This document shows, piece by piece, positions 15,314-21,772 of a DNA stretch of 36,389 nt. Under the pieces are notes generated by a model. It did not search any database and was not told the origin of the DNA. It saw only the letters and a list, made by a program, of their open reading frames with translations. The first letter of the stretch is position 1, and the number at the start of each line of letters is the position of its first letter. This stretch comes from a virus: the IMG/VR virus record IMGVR_UViG_3300023174_000379, positions 1 through 36,389 of that record; one strand, 5' to 3'. The translations under genes were made by a program, and so were the position numbers.

Positions 15314-16702
15314 TCAAACATCAATTTGGTCAATTATATGTGTGCTATTGAAGGATAATTCGCGATAGAATTTTTTCACAAATTCCTTGGTTATTTTCGC
15401 AATATCTTTTTTAGTTTCTGTTTTTTTCAACATTTTTTCAAGTTCATCGCGAACAATTTGACGAATCTCTTCTTTTGTGAGATTTTCGGATATTAAATTT
15501 TTATCTTCTTTCAATACAACTTTAAGTTTATTCATAATAATATTTTCTTCAAAAATTCCGGATACAGAATTAAGTAGAGTTCTTAAAGCGTATCTATACA
15601 ATTCACCGTTCTTATCAGCAGATTTAATATCACGCAATACTGTACTTGGTTCAGAAATATAACGATATAGTTTATAATTTTTTGCAAGTTTTTCTTCTTC
15701 AGACGTCAATTTTGAACTAGCAAATATTTTTATCATAGTTTTTACAATTGAATTTTCTAAACTTGAATTATCTGCAAGTGTTTGTTTGTTCGCATCACGA
15801 AATTGATTGTATGCAGAATGGAACTTATCAACTTCATCTTGAATATCTGTTTGCATTTCAACAGGATCAGAGAAGTGAGCCATCTTGCTTAAATCAGATT
15901 TCTTGCCTAAATGTCTTTTAATAACTTGTTGAGGTGGAAGGCCGACTTTAAAGTCTTCAACGCCAAATACTTTAGAAAATAAACTTTGATAGAAATGTTG
16001 AAGCTCATGGCGTATAGATATTGGAAGCTCACGCAATTCGTCCTCCAAATAGTCTATAATCGTTTCTGGCTTCTTTCCTGATGAAGCACTAAGTCTAGGC
16101 GATATTCTTAATCTACGGCCTTCCTGGTTCGTTATAATAACACCTGTAAAGAATGCTGCCTCAAATGATACAGAGAGAATTCCCAAACTTGCATGATATA
16201 GACCAGCACGAGCGTCACCATCGCTACTCTTTACCAATTCAATATTTATTTGTAGCGAATCAATATCTCGTTCATCAAAATATTTTTTTATTCTATTGTA
16301 TGCAGTTTTTGGAGATACTTTGTCGCGTATAAATGACTTAAGTGGATTTTCGCTATCACTTTTTAAATATTGTAAAACACTATCAACTGGTATTGCAGTT
16401 ATCTGCATACTACGTTCATCACTATTCCTTCTACCCATTCTAGAAGTAAGTTCATATAGATAATTTGCATCTATTGGTATACTGGATGATTGTACGTCTG
16501 GATATCTATCGTATAGCTTTTCCAATAATGTTGAATAAAATTTTTTATCTTTGCCGGTTGCATTCTGCAGCTCATCTAAAATATAAACTTCTGCTAGTTT
16601 TAAAAAAGCTTTCTTGTATAAATTCTCAAGTTGAGATACCAATTCTTTATTAACTGGAATTGTTCTCGCTTCGTTGATTTTGTTTGATAATTTTATTATC
16701 AT
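15314..16702 (-). CDS. HExxH metallopeptidase-like protein, 462 residues
   Basis: ISIRHELQHFYQSLF near 229-243 is an HExxH helix, followed about 45 residues later by SDPVEMQTDIQDEV with candidate third-ligand glutamates. The C-terminal 60 residues (EEIRQIVRDELEKML and KKFYRELSFNS) match the short tail shared by many marine phage structural proteins. Possible prohead or tail processing peptidase; no propeptide is obvious. Begins in an ATGA overlap with the gene upstream. Confidence 0.65.
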   Translation of the reverse strand: MIIKLSNKINEARTIPVNKELVSQLENLYKKAFLKLAEVYILDELQNATGKDKKFYSTLLEKLYDRYPDVQSSSIPIDANYLYELTSRMGRRNSDERSMQITAIPVDSVLQYLKSDSENPLKSFIRDKVSPKTAYNRIKKYFDERDIDSLQINIELVKSSDGDARAGLYHASLGILSVSFEAAFFTGVIITNQEGRRLRISPRLSASSGKKPETIIDYLEDELRELPISIRHELQHFYQSLFSKVFGVEDFKVGLPPQQVIKRHLGKKSDLSKMAHFSDPVEMQTDIQDEVDKFHSAYNQFRDANKQTLADNSSLENSIVKTMIKIFASSKLTSEEEKLAKNYKLYRYISEPSTVLRDIKSADKNGELYRYALRTLLNSVSGIFEENIIMNKLKVVLKEDKNLISENLTKEEIRQIVRDELEKMLKKTETKKDIAKITKEFVKKFYRELSFNSTHIIDQIDV

Positions 16703-16965
16703 ATATTTGTAAGATCTTGCGAAATTCTTGTTAGTCTTTGGCTTAAATCTTCAAGTTGTCTTCTATCCATATTATCTTGATAAGAGATCGATCTTATAAC
16801 ACGGTCTAGTTCGCCAACTAGTTCTTGAACCTTGCGAACAGACATTTGTTTATCCATGCTTGGATTTCCACCGGTTGTTGGTGTGACTTCATCAACTGGG
16901 TTCATCATCATTTCTTCTAATTCTTCTTTGATGATCTTCTTTAAAGTATCTTTTGTTATTTTCAT
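16699..16965 (-). CDS. small coiled-coil protein with virion-protein-like N-terminus
   Basis: 88 residues. MKITKDTLKKIIKEELEEM is an N-terminal motif that recurs on unrelated structural genes of marine phages and might be a packaging or scaffold signal. The second half is a coiled coil (RKVQELVGELDRVIRS). Start has GGAGATATAGA upstream. First gene of the left block. Confidence 0.65.
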   Translation of the reverse strand: MKITKDTLKKIIKEELEEMMMNPVDEVTPTTGGNPSMDKQMSVRKVQELVGELDRVIRSISYQDNMDRRQLEDLSQRLTRISQDLTNI

Positions 16966-16990
16966 TCTATATCTCCTACAAACTAATAAT

Positions 16991-17007
16991 AGCTATTATA
17001 AATAGCT
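16991..17007. promoter_or_regulatory. perfect inverted repeat AGCTATT-ATA-AATAGCT upstream of the left block
   Basis: Seven-base arms around ATA, 26 bases upstream of the first left-block gene. Contains TATAAATA on the plus strand and TATAAT on the minus strand, so it could serve as promoter core for leftward transcription or as an operator. Related motifs lie at 6376 and 9632. Confidence 0.4.
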
Positions 17008-17249
17008 AAATGCTTAAATCCCGGAAAATTTTCCCAGGAAATTTTTTCATGGCCCGATTTTTATAGATGTTTTATATTTTTCCGAAATCTTGACCGATAA
17101 TATAACGCAATGCGAAAAGTCAAAAATCTCAGAAATTTTCCCGGTGTGTCGCGGGTGCACTTAGTGCACACTACCCCTCCACCCCTGTCAAGGGGACATA
17201 GATTCCGGGGATAGGGGATCCCGTGATCCCCGTCACAATGCGCAGTTGA

Positions 17250-17420
17250 TCAATCGTTCCAATGTGCGATCGCACAATCAATCACACGACAAGGCCAATC
17301 GCGATCGGCTGTAGGATAAATGCCAGCGTCACGAAAGCGTTCAACCTGAAACGCAGCATAAAGAAGAGACACGATCGGCTGCTGACTGAACGGACCGCGA
17401 AGATAGAAGAAGTTTTGCAT
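17250..17420 (-). CDS. hypothetical 56-residue protein
   Basis: Begins MQNFFYLRGPFSQQPI; start chosen because AAGGA lies 6 bases upstream, whereas the longer frame to 17435 overlaps the gene before. Ends VIDCAIAHWND. No family recognised. Second gene of a two-gene unit with 17432-17638, 11 bases downstream of its stop. Confidence 0.55.
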   Translation of the reverse strand: MQNFFYLRGPFSQQPIVSLLYAAFQVERFRDAGIYPTADRDWPCRVIDCAIAHWND

Positions 17421-17431
17421 TGTGTATCCTT

Positions 17432-17638
17432 TCACGCTTCGCCAGCGGGAACATACTCGTGGATCTCTTCAAGCAGATCAACCATAGCGTTCATCGTCTG
17501 ACTGACAACGGGCAGATCGGCTTCCGCGTGTGCGATGCGATAGCGTTCGCGAGCGATTGCAAAAGCGTGCATCGCGATCGTGTTGCCGATCATGTTCTTG
17601 AGTTGCTGACGACGGGCGAGGCGAGCGGTGTTGTCCAT
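17432..17638 (-). CDS. hypothetical protein, apparent leaderless gene
   Basis: 68 residues from ATG at 17638 (MDNTARLARRQQLKNMIGN), helical throughout. The ATG lies exactly 6 bases after a TACAGT -10-like hexamer, so A of ATG would be +1, and no ribosome site is present. A CRP-like site lies at 17691-17706, centred at -60.5. An upstream TTG start is possible. Function unknown. Confidence 0.55.
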   Translation of the reverse strand: MDNTARLARRQQLKNMIGNTIAMHAFAIARERYRIAHAEADLPVVSQTMNAMVDLLEEIHEYVPAGEA

Positions 17639-17644
17639 GCGATC

Positions 17645-17706
17645 ACTGTATCCCGATCGCAGAGAGAACACAAGCAAGAGAACATAAAGTTGTGATGCAG
17701 GTCACA
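17645..17706 (-). promoter_or_regulatory. sigma-70-like promoter with perfect CRP-like site at -60.5
   Basis: CRP-type palindrome TGTGATGCAGGTCACA at 17691-17706 (both half-sites exact). -35 TTGTGT, 17-base spacer, -10 TACAGT at 17645-17650, predicted +1 at the A of the ATG. The -35 is weak, as in activator-dependent class I promoters. Confidence 0.6.
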
Positions 17707-17708
17707 CT

Positions 17709-17766
17709 TGCAAGTATCATGCCAAGGGGCCAAAGCCGGTTCGGAACCCTTGGCACGGTTTGTGCA
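17709..17766. promoter_or_regulatory. palindromic element 1 (divergent sigma-54-like arms)
   Basis: Arms on both strands fit YTGGCAY-N6-TGCW: plus TTGGCACGGTTTGTGCA, minus TTGGCATGATACTTGCA. Core between the arms is 24 bases and contains GCCGGTTCGG. The CRP-like site on the left is 2 bases away. Confidence 0.7.
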
Positions 17767-17782
17767 AGGGTTCCGATTGTGT

Positions 17783-18052
17783 TTAGTAGTCCCAGTCAAC
17801 CGATCGCAAGTTGCGAGCGTTGTCAAGCGTCAATCCACGCTGATACATGCTCCACGTCACATCCCCGTCAAAGTCGTTTTCGGCCTTGACGTCATCGTTG
17901 ATCTGCGCTTGTTCGCTGCGACGGATCGCACGGTTCCAAGCCGCCTTAGCGTTGCGACGGAGTGACGGCGTGCCGTTGCACATCGGGCACATGCACGACT
18001 GATAGCCCTTGCGAGCGTTCTTGTATGATGCGAGGGTGCGAGCGGTGTTCAT
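17783..18052 (-). CDS. hypothetical protein with CMCPMC motif
   Basis: 89 residues. Start at 18052 has AAGGA 7 bases upstream; the longer frame to 18088 would overlap the gene before. YQSCMCPMCNGTPSLRRN near 18-35 holds three Cys, possibly half of a metal site; the rest is basic then acidic, ending SVDWDY. Follows the 18085-18351 gene by 32 bases, probably the same transcript. Confidence 0.6.
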   Translation of the reverse strand: MNTARTLASYKNARKGYQSCMCPMCNGTPSLRRNAKAAWNRAIRRSEQAQINDDVKAENDFDGDVTWSMYQRGLTLDNARNLRSVDWDY

Positions 18053-18084
18053 GGTTTGATCCTTAGCAGAGAGATCGTGAGGTG

Positions 18085-18351
18085 TCAATCGTTGAAGTCG
18101 GCGGTGCTGTAGTTTTCCCAGATCAGGTGCTCCAACGCCGCGTCGTGTTCGTTGTTCTGTTGGTGGTTCCAGATCTGGAACGCATAGGTGTCGAAGTATT
18201 CTTCATGATCACCCGTCGTTTCATCATCGGAGAAAACCGAAAAGTCAAGGTCGGAAACGTGCATACGCGCAGCGACAGCGTTATCACGCCGCAAACCGAC
18301 AAGGAAGTTAGCGGGAGGAAGGACAGCGCCGGGCTTGGTGTTGTTGTTCAT
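18085..18351 (-). CDS. acidic hypothetical protein, apparent leaderless gene
   Basis: 88 residues from ATG at 18351 (MNNNTKPGAVLPPANFLVGL), becoming strongly acidic. The longer frame to 18549 would run through palindromic element 2 and is rejected. The ATG coincides with predicted +1 of a promoter (cgtcaa at 18381, aacgta at 18358) and a CRP-like site is centred at -61.5. ATG codon at 18378 is an alternative. Its first bases resemble those of the 17638 gene, another leaderless start. Confidence 0.55.
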   Translation of the reverse strand: MNNNTKPGAVLPPANFLVGLRRDNAVAARMHVSDLDFSVFSDDETTGDHEEYFDTYAFQIWNHQQNNEHDAALEHLIWENYSTADFND

Positions 18352-18357
18352 GCGATC

Positions 18358-18420
18358 AACGTAGCGGCTCCCGTTCATACCGTCAAGCGGTGTTGTTGTG
18401 TTGTTGTGATAGCGGTCACA
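18358..18420 (-). promoter_or_regulatory. promoter with perfect CRP-like site at -61.5
   Basis: CRP-type palindrome at 18405-18420 (TGTGATAGCGGTCACA). -35 TTGACG at 18381-18386, 17-base spacer, weak -10 TACGTT. Predicted +1 at 18351, giving the site the classic class I position of -61.5. Confidence 0.6.
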
Positions 18421-18474
18421 ATGGCGGCGCACATTAGCAGATCCGTTCTGGGGTGTCAATCTTTCTTTGTCCCT

Positions 18475-18532
18475 TGCAAGGATCGTGCCAACCCCGCCGA
18501 ACCGGTTCGGAACCCTTGGCATGGTTCTTGCT
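18475..18532. promoter_or_regulatory. palindromic element 2 (divergent sigma-54-like arms)
   Basis: Minus arm TTGGCACGATCCTTGCA is an exact match to the sigma-54 consensus TGGCACG-N4-TTGCA; plus arm TTGGCATGGTTCTTGCT. The 24-base core contains the perfect palindrome CCGAACCGGTTCGG. A CRP-like site (18535-18550, one mismatch) begins 2 bases to the right. Confidence 0.75.
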
Positions 18533-18565
18533 TCTATGATACAGATCACACAAACCGGCTTGACA

Positions 18566-18590
18566 AAACAAAACCCGCCATCTAGGCGGG
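18566..18590 (-). terminator. intrinsic terminator of the 18947 gene
   Basis: CCCGCC-TAGAT-GGCGGG on the minus strand followed by TTTTGTTTTG, 31 bases beyond the stop of the leftward gene 18621-18947. Confidence 0.8.
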
Positions 18591-18620
18591 GTCTGCTCTT
18601 ATTCCATTATGTGACAGCGA

Positions 18621-18947
18621 TCACGGACGCTTGCTGGGACACTTGACAGCGACAAGACCGAGGCCAGCGGGCACCGTTGCCTGAGTTGCGAGACGACCGA
18701 TCCACGCACCTTGCTTTGTCAAGCGAATGTTGCGATTGCTTCCCGTCACAAGACGACGAGCACGCAACGCCGTCAACGACGTATTGCAGGCAGCGGGACC
18801 ATGAAGGAAACGCAGCGTGTCAAGATCAACCGGCGAACCGAGCGAGGTCATCTCTGCGATGTGAGCGATCATGGCCGTCTGGCGAGCACCGATCGTGGTC
18901 GTGGATCCGTAGTTCTGTGCAGCGAGGGTCTTGTAGTTGTTCGCCAT
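18621..18947 (-). CDS. winged-helix-like protein, paralogue A
   Basis: 108 residues. AAQNYGSTTTIGARQTAMIA (11-29), then PVDLDTLRFLHG and LTALRARRLVTGSNRNIRL fit a winged helix with wing near 75-82; the end GLGLVAVKCPSK is shared with the protein at 20022-20387. RBS GGAGAAAGAG precedes ATG. Its transcript appears to begin with a five-codon leader ORF at +1 followed by GAGGGC/GCCCTC, which could act as a translational attenuator. Predicted DNA-binding regulator. Confidence 0.65.
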   Translation of the reverse strand: MANNYKTLAAQNYGSTTTIGARQTAMIAHIAEMTSLGSPVDLDTLRFLHGPAACNTSLTALRARRLVTGSNRNIRLTKQGAWIGRLATQATVPAGLGLVAVKCPSKRP

Positions 18948-19006
18948 TGTCTCTTTCTCCGTTGTTCTCTGCGTTGCGTTATGTGACGGAGGGCTAACCC
19001 GTCTTA

Positions 19007-19101
19007 CTTACCGGCCCTCATGCGTACAGTGTACACGGTGATCGCTTGACTGTCAACGCTGGCGCACTCGCAGATCACTTTCGCTTGTGTGCAGAATCAC
19101 A
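19007..19101 (-). promoter_or_regulatory. sigma-70 promoter with CRP-like site at -72.5 and leader ORF
   Basis: -35 TTGACA, 17-base spacer, -10 TACACT (19028-19056), predicted +1 at 19021, which is the A of a leader ATG (MRAGK then stop). CRP-like site TGTGTGCAGAATCACA at 19086-19101, centred at -72.5, one helical turn beyond -61.5. Confidence 0.65.
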
Positions 19102-19168
19102 ACGATCCGGCTTGCCTTGCTGGAATGTCTTTGCTAATGTCTGCAACTTTTTTCTTTCTATCCCGCCT

Positions 19169-19226
19169 TGCAAGTTTCGTGCCAGCGTACACAAACCGGT
19201 TCGGGCGGCTTGGCATGGTTCTTGCA
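19169..19226. promoter_or_regulatory. palindromic element 3 (divergent sigma-54-like arms)
   Basis: Plus arm TTGGCATGGTTCTTGCA, minus arm CTGGCACGAAACTTGCA, 24-base core with ACCGGTTCGG. Sits between divergent cassettes 18621-18947 and 19427-19825. Confidence 0.7.
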
Positions 19227-19333
19227 CCGTACCTGCAAACCGGGGGCGAACACTATCAGGGAGATCACGGCCTGTCAACGGGCAAAGAGGTGATCCCGGT
19301 ACAGTAGAAAGTGATCGGGCATGGGCGCAACGC

Positions 19334-19362
19334 TTGACGGCAGAGCGATCACCCGCTATAAT
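19334..19362 (+). promoter_or_regulatory. consensus sigma-70 promoter of the 19427 gene
   Basis: TTGACG, 17-base spacer, TATAAT. Predicted +1 at 19369, exactly the first base of the pseudoknot leader. Only a half CRP-like site (GGTGA near 19289-19293) lies at the -72.5 position. Confidence 0.8.
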
Positions 19363-19368
19363 GGTGAG

Positions 19369-19426
19369 GTCGGAAGGGTTCGCGGTTGCCACCGACGCTA
19401 ACTAAACCGCTTGTCGGAGTCTGATC
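19369..19426 (+). ncRNA. pseudoknot leader RNA, copy 1
   Basis: Stem 1 GTCGG (19369-19373) with CCGAC (19392-19396); stem 2 GCGGTT (19382-19387) with AACCGC (19405-19410), interleaved as an H-type pseudoknot. In copy 2 stem 2 changes to GCGGTC/GACCGC, a compensatory change. A second GTCGG overlapping the SD (19413-19419) could compete for CCGAC, so folding may switch translation of the 19427 gene. Confidence 0.5.
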
Positions 19427-19825
19427 ATGTCGCAGAATGTTGCCCCCGTTCGTAAGGTTCGCGTCACCAGCCAGCAGGTTGCCTTCCTTGCTCTCACGGA
19501 AGGTGCGGATGCCGTTGCAACGCTTCACGCGAAGCCGGGTTGTGAGATTGCACCCGCTACGTTTGACGCTGCCGTTGATCTCCTCGCGGGTCAGCCGCAG
19601 GTGCGTGAGGCTCTGGAAGCCTTGCGTTCGGATCTGTTCGGTGAGGGTGGTTCGGGTGAGCGTGGCCGTCCGGCTGCAAAGGTCGGTGAGTCTCGCGGTT
19701 ACAAGGTACAGCAGGTCGGTGACAGCGATCCGTTCATCCGTCTGCCCGTCTCGCTCCTTGGTCTTTCCAAGGGTGGAACCGCTACCGTCCTCTTTGACAA
19801 CGGTGTGATCCGCGTCAAGGGTTGA
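19427..19825 (+). CDS. AbrB-like small protein, paralogue 1
   Basis: 132 residues, about three-quarters identical to 21834-22229. N-terminal helical part (VRVTSQQVAFLALTEG, PGCEIAPATFDAAVDLLA), a variable linker, and a C-terminal part containing YKVQQVGDSDPFIRLPVSLL then GLSKGGTATVLFDNGVIRV. The last section resembles the swapped-hairpin AbrB/MazE fold (hydrophobic-L-P-x-x-L-L-x-L-x-x-G-x-x-x-x-V pattern), a possible DNA-binding element. SD GGAG 8 bases before ATG. Function unknown; probable small regulator. Confidence 0.6.
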   Translation: MSQNVAPVRKVRVTSQQVAFLALTEGADAVATLHAKPGCEIAPATFDAAVDLLAGQPQVREALEALRSDLFGEGGSGERGRPAAKVGESRGYKVQQVGDSDPFIRLPVSLLGLSKGGTATVLFDNGVIRVKG

Positions 19826-19875
19826 CCTATCGACAAGGGTTTGCGGTCATCCTCCGAAACCGCGTGTCCTCTTGC

Positions 19876-19900
19876 AAGCCCTCCGTCAAGGGGGGTTTTT
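19876..19900 (+). terminator. intrinsic terminator of the 19427 gene
   Basis: AAGCCCTCC-GTCAA-GGGGGGTT followed by a long T-rich run. Confidence 0.8.
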
Positions 19901-19937
19901 GTTTTTCTTTTTTTCTGTCCGTGATCTGAATCACAGG

Positions 19938-19995
19938 AGCAAGAACCGTGCCAACCCCGCCGAGCCGGTTCGGATCCGCTGGCATAGTTTATGCT
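19938..19995. promoter_or_regulatory. palindromic element 4 (divergent sigma-54-like arms)
   Basis: Minus arm TTGGCACGGTTCTTGCT, plus arm CTGGCATAGTTTATGCT, core with GCCGGTTCGG. Lies between two convergent genes, where no gene promoter is expected. A CRP-like site (CGTGATCTGAATCACA, 19920-19935) ends 2 bases to its left. Confidence 0.7.
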
Positions 19996-20021
19996 ATGCC
20001 AGCCTTTCTATATCTTATATT

Positions 20022-20387
20022 TTATTTCTTGACTGGCATGTTTGTTGCAACCAATCCGAGACCCTTTGCGATACTGCTACGATCAACCATCATGGCAACG
20101 TCAAAGCCTCTTGCGGTTACTTCATAACAACGACCGCGACCACCTGCACGCTTGATAAGTTTACGACCGAGCAAAACCATGATCACGCTTTCAATAGTGC
20201 TGGCAGGATGGTGATTTTTCAGACTTTGCACACTACAGTTTGTGCCGTTCTTGTTAGCAATAAAAATATCATAAATGACAGAAACCTGTCGGGGACCAAT
20301 TGTGCTAGTTGAACCGTAGTTTTGCTTTGCATACTGATCGGCTTTCTTGTTACGACGGCGCTGGACCTGTGCGTTCGTGGTACCCAT
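20022..20387 (-). CDS. winged-helix-like protein, paralogue B
   Basis: 121 residues from ATG at 20387 (MGTTNAQVQRRRNKKADQ). The upstream extension to 20468 overlaps the promoter and is rejected; AAGGC/AGAGAAA precedes the ATG. AKQNYGSTSTIGPRQVSVIY and GLGLVATNMPV match 18621-18947. A winged helix is likely from 45 to 100, with basic wing RAGGRGRCYEV. Predicted regulator related to its neighbour. Confidence 0.65.
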   Translation of the reverse strand: MGTTNAQVQRRRNKKADQYAKQNYGSTSTIGPRQVSVIYDIFIANKNGTNCSVQSLKNHHPASTIESVIMVLLGRKLIKRAGGRGRCYEVTARGFDVAMMVDRSSIAKGLGLVATNMPVKK

Positions 20388-20432
20388 TTTCTCTTGCCTT
20401 TTCTTGGGGTTGCGGTTTCTGCCTGCCAAGAG

Positions 20433-20461
20433 ACTATACCGGGTGAACGCTCGCCGGTCAA
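20433..20461 (-). promoter_or_regulatory. sigma-70 promoter of the 20387 gene
   Basis: TTGACC, 17-base spacer, TATAGT; spacer carries the AGCG-TTCACC pattern resembling the AGCGATCACC seen in other island promoters, perhaps an operator. Confidence 0.75.
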
Positions 20462-20553
20462 GGGTCACGTCTGGGGGCGGGGAAATAATTCGTAGCCGTT
20501 TTCATCGTTTTAATTGGTGGTGGGTGTGATGGGAGTCACAAAAGATAAAACCT

Positions 20554-20611
20554 TGCAAAATTGATGCCAACCCCGCCGAGCCGGTCTGGGCACCTTGGCA
20601 TGGTTTATGCA
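20554..20611. promoter_or_regulatory. palindromic element 5 (divergent sigma-54-like arms)
   Basis: Plus arm TTGGCATGGTTTATGCA, minus arm TTGGCATCAATTTTGCA, core with GCCGGTCTGG. CRP-like sites flank it: TGTGATGGGAGTCACA at 20525-20540, ending 13 bases to the left, and a half-degenerate site at 20623-20638, starting 11 bases to the right. Confidence 0.7.
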
Positions 20612-20622
20612 AGAGAGATCAA

Positions 20623-20685
20623 TGTGACCTAGCACACACTGATCGTACCGCAACGCTTGACGGGTGATCGGATCGCTGCTACACT
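20623..20685 (+). promoter_or_regulatory. sigma-70 promoter with CRP-like site at -61.5
   Basis: CRP-like TGTGACCTAGCACACA at 20623-20638, centred at -61.5 relative to predicted +1 at 20692. -35 TTGACG, 17-base spacer, -10 TACACT. Predicted +1 is the A of the ATG. Confidence 0.7.
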
Positions 20686-20691
20686 AACCCC

Positions 20692-20844
20692 ATGACGATC
20701 ACTCACCTCTCGCTGGCGGAAATGGCAAACATGAACGATGACGCTTGGGTTTGGAAGGACGACATGATGGTGTGGCCGGAGACGGAACACCCGATTGCTG
20801 AAGCCTTCGCTGAAACCAACAGCGACGATTGCAGCGACGATTGA
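20692..20844 (+). CDS. small acidic protein, apparent leaderless gene
   Basis: 50 residues: MTITHLSLAEMANMNDDAWV, then tryptophan- and acid-rich, ending CSDDCSDD-like (SDDCSDD). ATG coincides with predicted +1, no ribosome site, and a terminator follows 49 bases after the stop, so this is a complete single-gene cassette. Strong net negative charge; a DNA-mimic or inhibitor role is possible but only speculative. Confidence 0.6.
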   Translation: MTITHLSLAEMANMNDDAWVWKDDMMVWPETEHPIAEAFAETNSDDCSDD

Positions 20845-20892
20845 TCGCTATAACATAGCCCGCAAGGGACAGCAATAGCAATAACCATACAC

Positions 20893-20922
20893 AAGCCCCG
20901 ATTACAGGGGCTTTTTCTTTTT
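20893..20922 (+). terminator. intrinsic terminator of the 20692 gene
   Basis: AAGCCCC-GATTACA-GGGGCTT followed by TTTCTTTTT. Confidence 0.88.
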
Positions 20923-20943
20923 GTGGTCATTAACTATCAACCA

Positions 20944-21001
20944 TGCAAGAAGCATGCCAAGCTTTCCGAACCGATCGGTGCCCGTTGGCACGTTCTATGC
21001 A
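20944..21001. promoter_or_regulatory. palindromic element 6 (divergent sigma-54-like arms)
   Basis: Plus arm TTGGCACGTTCTATGCA, minus arm TTGGCATGCTTCTTGCA, core with ACCGATCGGT. Between the terminator of the acidic-protein cassette and the 21099 gene. No CRP-like site adjoins it. Confidence 0.7.
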
Positions 21002-21098
21002 TACAGTATAGCGATCGCTGATCCGGAGTTGACAGATCAGATCGGGCAAGATAGAAAAGAACATCAACCGCAACCGCAACCCGAACAGCGAGAGAAAA

Positions 21099-21521
21099 AT
21101 GCTGATGTGTGTCAAGACGCTTGTTGAAGGCAAGTCATTTCAGGAAATCCGAAATAGCAAAGAGTGGCTGACAACAAGCGAGACTTTTCATTATATTCTT
21201 GAACATTCGCTGGCTGCATCGCGTTCTTTGCGAGCGGGATGGTATCGCCATACATATATGGATGATGTGATCGAAGAAGAAAAAAAGCAACTCAAGAATG
21301 GATGCATCACAACCGGCTGGAAGGTTCCTTATACTGATATCTATGGAGCTATTGATCACGTTACAGTGAAAGACAATGCTGGAAATAATGTAAAGTTTTA
21401 TAACATTGGATCGATCCTCCAATTTATTCAGTATCAAGACCAGATGTTGAAGAATTACGAAGAAGAAGTAGAAAGAATCCGAATACGTGGTTCCTTCTAT
21501 GATCCTGAATGGTTTAGCTGA
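21099..21521 (+). CDS. hypothetical protein, less GC-rich than its island neighbours
   Basis: 140 residues. Start ATG (or the ATG two codons later) preceded by GAGAGAAAA. Contains SLAASRSLRAGWYRHTYMDD and GSILQFIQYQDQMLKNYEEE. Codon composition is closer to the AT-rich flanks than to neighbouring cassettes, suggesting a separate origin. A possible upstream promoter is TTGACA (21028) with TAGAAA. No family recognised. Confidence 0.6.
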   Translation: MLMCVKTLVEGKSFQEIRNSKEWLTTSETFHYILEHSLAASRSLRAGWYRHTYMDDVIEEEKKQLKNGCITTGWKVPYTDIYGAIDHVTVKDNAGNNVKFYNIGSILQFIQYQDQMLKNYEEEVERIRIRGSFYDPEWFS

Positions 21522-21538
21522 ATAGAAAGGTAAGGCAT

Positions 21539-21596
21539 AGCAAAAACTATGCCAGCCTTTCCGAACCGGTCGGCGCCCGTTGGCACGCTTTTTGCA
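21539..21596. promoter_or_regulatory. palindromic element 7 (divergent sigma-54-like arms)
   Basis: Plus arm TTGGCACGCTTTTTGCA, minus arm CTGGCATAGTTTTTGCT, core with ACCGGTCGGC. To the right lie two CRP-like sites in tandem, 21609-21624 (one mismatch) and 21626-21641 (perfect). Confidence 0.7.
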
Positions 21597-21691
21597 TGAC
21601 CTGGACTTTATGATTCCCGTCACAGTGTGAGGTAGATCACAAGGGGCCGGCATACTAGCAGATCACTACACGCGCGTCAACACCTGATCCG

Positions 21692-21765
21692 TGTGACCCT
21701 GCACACAAAGAAAAGTGATCTCCCACGGGCAACACGCTTGCGCTTTCTAGCGATCGGTGTAGAAT
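21692..21765 (+). promoter_or_regulatory. promoter of paralogue 2 with CRP-like site at -72.5
   Basis: CRP-like TGTGACCCTGCACACA at 21692-21707. -35 TTGCGC, 16-base spacer, -10 TAGAAT at 21760-21765; +1 near 21772-21773, where the pseudoknot begins. Confidence 0.65.
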
Positions 21766-21772
21766 GTCTCTC

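Noticed and set aside
18082-18585. 167-codon plus-strand frame
   Set aside because: Covers minus-strand genes, a palindrome and a terminator; no ribosome site or motif.
20999-21014. GCGATCGC (HIP1) as sign of a cyanobacterial host
   Set aside because: Only rare occurrences; general GATC density explains it.
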